41,598 nucleotides of DNA from Sporosarcina psychrophila (lineage in GTDB: Bacteria > Bacillota > Bacilli > Bacillales_A > Planococcaceae). Positions within the stretch are counted from its first letter, which is position 1. Each line of letters opens with the position of its first letter. Made by a program: the position numbers and the translations under genes. The notes below the pieces were generated by a model that made no database searches, was not told where the DNA came from, and saw only the letters and a program-made list of their open reading frames with translations. The stretch lies in contig DYWT01000054.1 of NCBI GenBank assembly GCA_020742515.1, forward strand, positions 1 to 41,598. The letters run 5' to 3'. Shown one piece after another: positions 36,596 to 41,598 of this stretch.

Positions 36596-36610
36596 AAGAG
36601 GTGAGCAGTT

Positions 36611-36697
36611 GTGTCTTCGGTCGCTTTCCATACATTGGGCTGTGCAGTAGTAAACTTAAATATGATTGCGTCGGAAACCTTTAGCAGTAAGGGTTAA
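36611..36697 (+). pseudogene. mtaB: mtaB 5' stub, cut by the integrated element
   Basis: GTG at 36611 after GAGGTGAG encodes VSSVAFHTLGC, matching the N terminus of MtaB (tRNA ms2t6A37 methylthiotransferase), the next gene in Bacillales. After this Cys the frame departs from the family (AVVNLNMIASETF) and stops. The remainder of mtaB is presumably at the far side of the element, outside the window. Confidence 0.85.
36632..36656. other. Probable attachment-site junction (attL) in mtaB
   Basis: Homology to mtaB ends around 36641-36655, at ACATTGGGCTGT then GCAGTAGTAAAC; V-N is also found at this place in MtaB, so the crossover core may lie within these bases. The recombinase gene ends about 75 bases away, as expected for an att site. 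Confidence 0.65.
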
Positions 36698-36707
36698 GGC
36701 GCTTGGC

Positions 36708-36743
36708 AAAAACCACTTAAAATCAACATTTTAAGTGGTTTTT
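36708..36743 (-). terminator. Recombinase terminator hairpin
   Basis: AAAACCACTTAAAAT and ATTTTAAGTGGTTTT form a perfect stem overlapping the recombinase stop codon. On the minus strand the 3' arm itself ends in a T run. Confidence 0.75.
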
Positions 36744-38641
36744 TCATTGTATTGATAGAGCGTCATTGTAGATTGACCTGTTTTCACGACAAGCCTACGC
36801 TCGATTAATTCGGCCAATAGTTTATAAACTCCATCGCGAGAAATGTTGGTAGCCTTTTGCAAATTGGCTCGAGAAGTAGGTCCGTTTTCCTTCAAGTGTT
36901 GCAGCATAGCTCCCTCATAATCCCTGTACTGCATCCTGGCTGGTGCAGTAGATTGACTTTGCAAAAGAGACCTATACGCAAATGTGTGCGTGATACCGTT
37001 TTTAAAAGTAATGGATTGCACACGCTTATCTAAAACAATGATATTATCAATTATCGTGTGAACAAAATCAGATAATGGCTCGCGGCCGACTATATCCGAT
37101 AGGGATCGATGATCTACGTGGCGAGCTTGCTGCATCTCTTTGGTGATTAAAAAATGTTGAGCGTTATCAACGAATACCTCGCTTGTTGTATCGCCATCTT
37201 TTTGTTGTAATGAATTAATCTCAGTTTCGATTTCTTCCAATTGCTCCTGAAGATCACGCTTCTTAAAAATATAATCCTTTTGACTGATACCGTCCTCTCC
37301 GAATAAGTATAACTCTTCCAAACGAGATAAAGCAGTTCCGTATTTTTTCGCTTCTCTTTGCAATCGCTCGGCTTCTAAGTTAGGCATAATTATTTCATCA
37401 TCCGTGGCCAAAAGGTATTCTTGACCAGGCATACCGTTCGTAAGCGCAAAATACGTTTCGTTTAATGCGGTGTTATCTACACCCACTACATCAATAAAAG
37501 TATTCCCGCGCAAAAGTGCACGCTCCATGTCACGCGTTGAATGTTTTGGTGTCATTCTCTCTTGTAAGCGAATCAAGTTAGAAACGTAGTTAAAGATAAA
37601 TGGTCCAATAATAATATCGCTCACGTAGTTGCTACATCGCTTCGTGCCACCGGAGGTAATGCAAGTGTAGCGAGATGGACGATACCCGTCTTTTCGTGCT
37701 GAGTCTAGTCCAGACGTGAGTAGCGCGTTACATTTACCGCAGTAGATCATTTTTGAAAAGATGTGTTTGTGAATATCAGCACGTTGCACATCCGTTAACC
37801 CTCGATAATTATCTGACAGCAGCTGATTGACGCGTTTGGACTGCTCCTTGTCGATGATTGCCGGGTGATTATCCTCCACTACTACCCATTCGTCTTTATT
37901 TTTCAGGCGTCTACTGCCACCACTCTCACGCATGTTGTAACGATATGTACCAATATAAAACGGATTTCTTAGAATATCGCGAATCGTTTTTGCCGTCCAC
38001 CTACCACCACGCTTGGTTTTAATCCCCTCATCGTTCAAGCGATACGCTACCTTCAACGTCGATCGTAAAGATTCGTACAAATTATAAACGTATTGTACAA
38101 CCTTTTCTTCCTCTGGATCAATGACTGGGAATTTTATTTCATCTGACCATACGTAACCAAGGGGCACAGTCGCGCCGTTCCACAAGCCCTTTTCCGCACG
38201 TGAGAGCATGATTGCAAATACACGTTCAGCAGTTATTTTTCGTTCGAGTTCGGCAAACACCAGAATGATTTTCAACATGGCTTCACCCATTGCACTAGAA
38301 GTGTCAAATTGTTCATTCCTTGAAACGAAAGTCACTTTGTAGTCCTTCAATTCCTCGTACATTTCAGAAAAGTCTTTAAGGTTTCGAGAAATCCTATCAA
38401 TCTTATAGACGATCATATGCGTAAACTCACCATCGCGTATGCGCTTCATCATTTTTTGGTACTCGGGCCTGTCTGTATTCTTTGCGGAGTAACCCGCGTC
38501 TTCGAATATTTCAAAGTCCTTTATACCAAGTACGTATTTCGCGTAATTTTCGAGCTCTTGACGTTGAAACGGCAAAGAATCTTTGTCGATTTGGTGCAGG
38601 GTACTTACGCGGACATATAACGCGGCTTTTTTCACTGTCAT
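36731..38641 (-). CDS. Large serine recombinase (integrase)
   Basis: A 636-residue site-specific recombinase that would integrate and excise the element at mtaB. The resolvase domain is N-terminal, KKAALYVRVSTLHQIDKDSL, with nucleophile Ser13; IYKIDRISRNLKD-type (VYKIDRISRNLKDF) follows. Next come the Recombinase domain (GIKTKRGGRWTAKTIRDILR-NPFYIGTYRYN), a zinc ribbon (IYCGKCNALL ... RYTCITSGGTKRCSN) and a coiled coil (KRDLQEQLEEIETEINSLQQ). The last 65 residues form an unusual winged-helix-like tail (LQKATNISRDGVYKLLAELI). Start 38641 follows AAAGGAG; a 15-codon longer frame is rejected. Confidence 0.93.
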   Translation of the reverse strand: MTVKKAALYVRVSTLHQIDKDSLPFQRQELENYAKYVLGIKDFEIFEDAGYSAKNTDRPEYQKMMKRIRDGEFTHMIVYKIDRISRNLKDFSEMYEELKDYKVTFVSRNEQFDTSSAMGEAMLKIILVFAELERKITAERVFAIMLSRAEKGLWNGATVPLGYVWSDEIKFPVIDPEEEKVVQYVYNLYESLRSTLKVAYRLNDEGIKTKRGGRWTAKTIRDILRNPFYIGTYRYNMRESGGSRRLKNKDEWVVVEDNHPAIIDKEQSKRVNQLLSDNYRGLTDVQRADIHKHIFSKMIYCGKCNALLTSGLDSARKDGYRPSRYTCITSGGTKRCSNYVSDIIIGPFIFNYVSNLIRLQERMTPKHSTRDMERALLRGNTFIDVVGVDNTALNETYFALTNGMPGQEYLLATDDEIIMPNLEAERLQREAKKYGTALSRLEELYLFGEDGISQKDYIFKKRDLQEQLEEIETEINSLQQKDGDTTSEVFVDNAQHFLITKEMQQARHVDHRSLSDIVGREPLSDFVHTIIDNIIVLDKRVQSITFKNGITHTFAYRSLLQSQSTAPARMQYRDYEGAMLQHLKENGPTSRANLQKATNISRDGVYKLLAELIERRLVVKTGQSTMTLYQYNEKTT

Positions 38642-38713
38642 TTCAAATTCTCCTTTACAATAAATTTTAAGAATCTGCGATGTCATATGATTTTAAGACA
38701 TTAGGATATTTTA

Positions 38714-38727
38714 TGAACAAATGTTCT
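38714..38727. promoter_or_regulatory. LexA-like box upstream of the recombinase
   Basis: TGAACAAATGTTCT matches the Bacillus LexA consensus (CGAACRNRYGTTYC) at 12 of 14 positions and contains the palindrome GAACA-AA-TGTTC. It lies about 75 bases upstream of the recombinase start, within its likely promoter. Confidence 0.65.
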
Positions 38728-38870
38728 TATAATAGCATGGAAATACACCGCAGGTGGGGGAAGCCCCCAATGGATATGTGCTCCATTGTGATTGATAAGG
38801 TTGAAGGAGGTTGATTTTTTACTTGGTGAATTTCTAACCATTATTATACTTTCCCTTCAATTAAATGACT

Positions 38871-39374
38871 TTATAACCTATCCAAATAAAAAACTTCTTG
38901 ATTCAGTAACCACTTTTCCAATCTAGCATTTGCAAAAGTAGGTTCAACATTGAATAAAGTCGCAATAAATCCAACTGCTTCGCATTTAAGTCTTGGTAAC
39001 TCTAAATGATTCAACATAAACGTTGGAATACAGAAGTGGAATGCAAATTGCTCTGCCTGCCATTCCTGATACTCCCGGAAAGGCTTGTTCATTGACCACT
39101 GATATCCTTCATGGCGCAAGATATGAGCCAGTTCATGAGCAAAGTCTTGCCAAATTGCCTGTTTAGATTGGTTTACATTTAAAAAAATCCGATAAACTCC
39201 ACCTAAATTATTTGCTTCACTTGGTTCATCAAAGTAATAAACTTTTATTTTTAACATGGTAGAAAGATCTTCGATAAGATTGACATGATAAATCTGTGAT
39301 GGCTCTAAGATCTTTAGAGAATCATAAATCGAAAAAACCTTTTCTTCTAATGAAGATAGATATGATGTTTTCAA
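38871..39374 (-). CDS. ImmA/IrrE-family metallopeptidase
   Basis: A 167-residue zinc protease of the kind that cleaves the element's repressor on DNA damage (ImmA of ICEBs1, and phage analogues). The active site is FAHELAHILRHEG (HExxH) at about residues 79-91, with the third ligand in EWQAEQFAFHF. Its position directly beyond the Xre repressor gene on the same strand matches the ImmR-ImmA arrangement. A LexA-like box lies upstream. Confidence 0.88.
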   Translation of the reverse strand: MKTSYLSSLEEKVFSIYDSLKILEPSQIYHVNLIEDLSTMLKIKVYYFDEPSEANNLGGVYRIFLNVNQSKQAIWQDFAHELAHILRHEGYQWSMNKPFREYQEWQAEQFAFHFCIPTFMLNHLELPRLKCEAVGFIATLFNVEPTFANARLEKWLLNQEVFYLDRL

Positions 39375-39401
39375 ATTTAATTCAACACCTTTACAGTTTT
39401 G

Positions 39402-39415
39402 GGAATATATGTTCG
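39402..39415. promoter_or_regulatory. LexA-like box upstream of the ImmA-type gene
   Basis: GGAATATATGTTCG matches the Bacillus LexA consensus, read in reverse, at 13 of 14 positions. It is about 30 bases upstream of the protease start. Confidence 0.6.
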
Positions 39416-39434
39416 CATATTGTTTATAATAATA

Positions 39435-39459
39435 CCCTATCTTGAATAAAAAGATAGGG
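39435..39459 (-). terminator. Hairpin downstream of the repressor gene
   Basis: CCCTATCTT and AAGATAGGG with a short loop, placed between the repressor stop and the protease gene. No strong T run, so termination is likely partial. Confidence 0.5.
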
Positions 39460-39486
39460 TTAGTAACTCATATTTTAAAAGGTGTT

Positions 39487-39840
39487 TCATTTGTCCTCAT
39501 TTTTAATAATATCCCACATTTTTCTCAACTTTTGTAAGTCTTCCTCATCAGAGTTGGGTAATTCGGAATACCAACGTTTTAAATCGGGATCGGAAATAGC
39601 CTTTTGGAATGCCTCTTCATCCTTATTCATGGGGGAAGAGTTTTCAGTGCGTCCAAGAAGGAAATCAGTTGAAACATTATAAAGATCTGCTAACTTCTTT
39701 AATGTCTCTGTATCAGGATCTCGATAATCTCTTTCATAGTTCGATAATACAGCATTGGTAATACCGACTTTCTTTGCTACTTCTACTTGTGACCAATTTC
39801 TTTTTTCTCTTTCCTTTTTTAAGTGAAAGCCTAAACTCAT
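39487..39840 (-). CDS. Xre-family repressor (CI/ImmR-like)
   Basis: A 117-residue repressor. The helix-turn-helix is MSLGFHLKKEREKRNWSQVE, VAKKVGITNAVLSNYERDYR-DPDTETLKKLADLY, followed by STDFLLGRTENSS and an acidic C-terminal part. It is divergent from a Cro-like gene with palindromic operators between them, so it is the likely lysogeny/immunity repressor. TATAAT at 39876-39881 (minus strand) with a weak -35 is its likely promoter, and operator 1 lies in that promoter. Confidence 0.9.
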   Translation of the reverse strand: MSLGFHLKKEREKRNWSQVEVAKKVGITNAVLSNYERDYRDPDTETLKKLADLYNVSTDFLLGRTENSSPMNKDEEAFQKAISDPDLKRWYSELPNSDEEDLQKLRKMWDIIKNEDK

Positions 39841-39887
39841 ATGATCACCATTTCCATTTTACTTTTCTATAAGTAATTATACCCTAA

Positions 39888-39904
39888 CTCAACGTAAAGT
39901 TAAG
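39888..39904. promoter_or_regulatory. Immunity operator 1
   Basis: CTCAACGTAAAGTTAAG, a near-match to the 17-bp palindrome TTCAACGTAAAGTTGAA. It overlaps the spacer of the repressor's own promoter. Confidence 0.7.
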
Positions 39905-39908
39905 TCTT

Positions 39909-39925
39909 TTCAACTAAAAGTTAAA
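39909..39925. promoter_or_regulatory. Immunity operator 2 (degenerate)
   Basis: TTCAACTAAAAGTTAAA, with changes in the centre. Confidence 0.5.
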
Positions 39926-39932
39926 TTTACAC

Positions 39933-39961
39933 TTGACAATAAACGTAAAGTTGAATAAGGT
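39933..39961 (+). promoter_or_regulatory. Operator 3 in the early rightward promoter
   Basis: TTGACA at 39933-39938 is a perfect -35. The next 17 bases (39939-39955) are exactly an operator copy, ATAAACGTAAAGTTGAA, followed by a weak -10 (TAAGGT). Repressor binding here would block the promoter of the Cro-like gene. Confidence 0.6.
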
Positions 39962-39972
39962 TAGGATATAAA

Positions 39973-39989
39973 TTAAACTTTACGTTGAA
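39973..39989. promoter_or_regulatory. Immunity operator 4
   Basis: TTAAACTTTACGTTGAA, the motif in reverse orientation, just before the Cro-like gene's ribosome binding site. Confidence 0.7.
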
Positions 39990-40012
39990 TATGAAGTTTG
40001 GGTGGTGAATAA

Positions 40013-40213
40013 ATGACAAGGTCCGTAAATGAGAAACTCAGGTTTATCCGGAAGGAGTTAAATTTAAATCAATCAGTTATCGCAGAGAAGCTTAGCATTA
40101 CGGTACAATCTTACAGCATGAAGGAAAGGGGGCAACGACCAATTACTACTGCTGAATTAGAAGTAATTGCAAAACAATTAAAAGTACCTGTTGCTATTTT
40201 TTTTGAAGATTGA
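40013..40213 (+). CDS. Cro-like Xre-family regulator
   Basis: A 66-residue DNA-binding protein: NEKLRFIRKELNLNQSVIAE, KLSITVQSYSMKERGQRPIT, then ELEVIAKQLKVPVAIFFED. It consists of a single helix-turn-helix domain, divergent from the repressor, as in Cro/Xis-position genes of Gram-positive phages. GGTGGTG precedes the ATG. Operators lie on both sides. Confidence 0.88.
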   Translation: MTRSVNEKLRFIRKELNLNQSVIAEKLSITVQSYSMKERGQRPITTAELEVIAKQLKVPVAIFFED

Positions 40214-40230
40214 TTCAACGTAAAGTTTAT
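40214..40230. promoter_or_regulatory. Immunity operator 5
   Basis: TTCAACGTAAAGTTTAT, a strong match, directly after the Cro-like gene and before the next small gene. It overlaps a possible -10 (TATAAT, 40228-40233). Confidence 0.65.
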
Positions 40231-40267
40231 AATAATGAATTTAAAATTAAAAGTGAGGTGAATCATT

Positions 40268-40441
40268 ATGGTACAACAACTTTCAATCAATCTTACAATT
40301 CCAATTCCACAAGATTCTGTATTGATTAGAACTTCCATAGATTTTTTTTGGAAGCCAGTTACCAAATCGGTAACCACGAAAGTTGATTTGGGGAAAAAAG
40401 TAAAGGGGAATGACAAACAAATTATCGGTAGGGTTATTTAA
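40268..40441 (+). CDS. 57-residue phage protein, DUF771-like N terminus
   Basis: Begins MVQQLSINLTIPIPQDSVLI and ends NDKQIIGRVI, with GTGAGGTG upstream. The N-terminal strand pair resembles DUF771-type phage proteins found after cro, but the rest of that domain is missing. It is either a natural short form or a remnant with an internal deletion. Confidence 0.55.
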   Translation: MVQQLSINLTIPIPQDSVLIRTSIDFFWKPVTKSVTTKVDLGKKVKGNDKQIIGRVI

Positions 40442-40475
40442 TCGATGACAAATATGAAAGTTTTTTAGGGGACCT

Positions 40476-40799
40476 ATGCGGCCCATAACAGAAGTATGGG
40501 ATCAAGTAAATAGGTTAAATACAGTTTGAGAATATTGTGTTGATCAGAATAGCTTTCAAGTGTATTACGAAAAAGGCGACAAATGGTGTTATACAAAGAA
40601 CCCAATAAGGGCGGGAAGGATGGGGAAGCTGATGAAGCAGGAAGAGCTTCAAAAGATCTGGAAAGCATTGTCTAAATATGGAATCTATACAGAAGAAGAA
40701 CTGAATACAGCGATTAAACAGATGAAGCCCCTCAATATTGGATGCATGGTTTCACCAGTAAAGAAGTTCGAAAATGAAAAAACTGTGATGGTAAAGTGA
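40476..40799 (+). pseudogene. Small phage gene interrupted by an in-frame TGA
   Basis: ATG at 40476 with AGGGG upstream reads MRPITEVWDQVNRLNTV, then TGA at 40527-40529. The same frame continues EYCVDQNSFQVYYEKGDKW, CYTKNPIRAGRMGKLMKQEE, LQKIWKALSKYGIYTEEELN and ends ENEKTVMVK. Both sides look like one 107-codon protein. Alternatively only the distal part is made, from ATG 40620 after GGGAAGG. Function unknown. Confidence 0.5.
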
Positions 40800-40830
40800 A
40801 TCTTTTTTAACGAGAGGGAGGGCACAATAT

Positions 40831-40869
40831 TTGACAGCGGCAGTAGTAAGACTAGGACAGGCAGAATAG
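40831..40869 (+). CDS. Possible 12-codon leader ORF before the NusG-like gene
   Basis: TTG start after GAGGGAGGG, product MTAAVVRLGQAE, stop 48 bases before the next gene. It may be a leader peptide or chance; included because of the strong ribosome binding site. Confidence 0.25.
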   Translation: MTAAVVRLGQAE

Positions 40870-40916
40870 GGACAAATCGCTCAATTAGTGGATTAATAGA
40901 AGGGAGATAGGTAGAA

Positions 40917-41598
40917 ATGGCTTACTTTGTAGTTCAGGTTCGTAGCGGAGCGGAAATTGAAGTGAAAAAGATGTTGAATACTGTTTTGAATAGAGCAGGC
41001 GATTCAATGGTTAAAGCTATCTATGCAATGGAAACATTCACAGAAATTATTCGTGAAGACAGTACTGTTATTGATCTTTCCGAGTTAAATACAAATGATA
41101 TTTCGGAACACTTGTATGTAAAGAGAATTCAAGCAGGTTTAAACAATCTTCGCATCGCTTGCGACAAACTGAAAGCATACAAAGATGCCAATTCTCTTGC
41201 CTTGCTTGAAACGTACAAAGACAGCATCCGTGAGCTCTCCAAAGACTTGAGGGAAGTCCGAAAGAATACGAAGAAAATAAGTAGCGTAATTAGCGGATAT
41301 ATTTTAGTAGAGTTAAATGTAGAATTTTATTACTTCCCAGATAATTTATGGCACTTAGTAAAATCGGTGCCTAACGTAACAGGAATTCCAAGTAAGTACA
41401 ATGTACCACAAGAAGAAATCGATGCTTTCTTCCAACAGGTAGATATTACACCAGAAGTGGAAATGCAATTTGAAGAAATTCTATCAAGTGAAGAGTTTGT
41501 TGAAGCAAGAAACGAAATCCTGCATGAAGCGAATAAAGTAGTTGGTACTGTCGAAGAAAAATTTTTACTCGAAAAAATAGATATTATTGCAACTAAAG
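40917..41598 (+). CDS. NusG-like transcription factor with an insertion in the NGN domain (3' end off window)
   Basis: The frame is open for 227 codons to the window edge. Residues 3-20 (YFVVQVRSGAEIEVKKML) match the first strand and helix of the NusG NGN domain. Residues 125-156 (ISGYILVEL, LWHLVKSVPNVTGIPS) match the F-P-G-Y-x-x-V and W-x-x-V-x-x-x-x-G-V-x-x-F parts. In NusG these blocks are about 55-60 residues apart; here they are about 120 apart, the gap filled by a charged helical segment (KDSIRELSKDLREVRKNTKK). After the NGN part come more acidic helices; no KOW domain is seen before the edge. GGGAGATAG precedes the ATG. It is probably an element-specific antiterminator. Confidence 0.75.
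   Translation, partial: MAYFVVQVRSGAEIEVKKMLNTVLNRAGDSMVKAIYAMETFTEIIREDSTVIDLSELNTNDISEHLYVKRIQAGLNNLRIACDKLKAYKDANSLALLETYKDSIRELSKDLREVRKNTKKISSVISGYILVELNVEFYYFPDNLWHLVKSVPNVTGIPSKYNVPQEEIDAFFQQVDITPEVEMQFEEILSSEEFVEARNEILHEANKVVGTVEEKFLLEKIDIIATK

Noticed and set aside
40013..40213. Excisionase (Xis) instead of Cro
   Set aside because: The sequence is a canonical Xre helix-turn-helix with N-L-N-Q-S and E-R-G-Q-R-P-I-T, and it is divergent from the repressor with shared operators.

Overview
The window comes from the chromosome of an endospore-forming, low-GC Firmicute. Core protein sequences and gene order (comEC, yqzM, holA, rpsT, gpr, spoIIP, lepA ... hemW, hrcA, grpE, dnaK, dnaJ, prmA, rsmE, mtaB) match the Bacillales. 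The flavour of the proteins suggests Planococcaceae, probably a Sporosarcina-like organism; the family assignment is an inference, not a measurement.

Layout. (1) 1-7816: conserved core with DNA uptake (comEC, partial), the YqzM small membrane protein, DNA polymerase III delta, ribosomal protein S20, germination protease, SpoIIP and EF4/LepA. (2) 7817-28828: about 21 kb of accessory DNA between lepA and hemW. It opens with a decayed tyrosine integrase and a decayed class A beta-lactamase. An S-layer-homology protein follows, then a run of small adaptive genes (CD3324-like regulator, two GNATs), a 590-residue orphan protein and a scrambled prophage remnant (XtrA-like, small late genes, terS, truncated terL plus an inverted terL piece). 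After that come more small genes (membrane protein, isochorismatase-like hydrolase, P-loop kinase-like protein, nucleotidyltransferase, RimJ-type GNAT) and a Bmr/NorA-type efflux pump. Many of the small genes are bracketed by diverged copies of one short hairpin repeat, which gives the region the look of a cassette array. (3) 28829-36697: core again, with hemW and the HrcA/CIRCE-controlled heat-shock cluster hrcA-grpE-dnaK-dnaJ-prmA-rsmE. It ends in a severed 5' stub of mtaB. (4) 36698-41598 and beyond: the left end of a second, apparently intact integrated element. A large serine recombinase lies next to the mtaB junction. An ImmA/IrrE-type protease, an Xre repressor and a Cro-like gene share a set of palindromic operators, and two LexA-like boxes are present. 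A NusG-like gene with a split N-terminal domain runs off the window.

How it fits together. The two core blocks are ordinary housekeeping and sporulation loci. Region 2 is an old insertion hot spot that has collected and partly lost phage genes, resistance-type genes and cassettes. Region 4 looks like a live SOS-inducible temperate element: LexA boxes in front of the recombinase and the ImmA protease, a repressor/Cro switch, and a dedicated NusG paralogue that probably controls processive transcription of the element's own genes. The most unusual points are the hairpin-bracketed cassettes, the split-domain NusG paralogue, the mtaB integration site and the 590-residue orphan protein.
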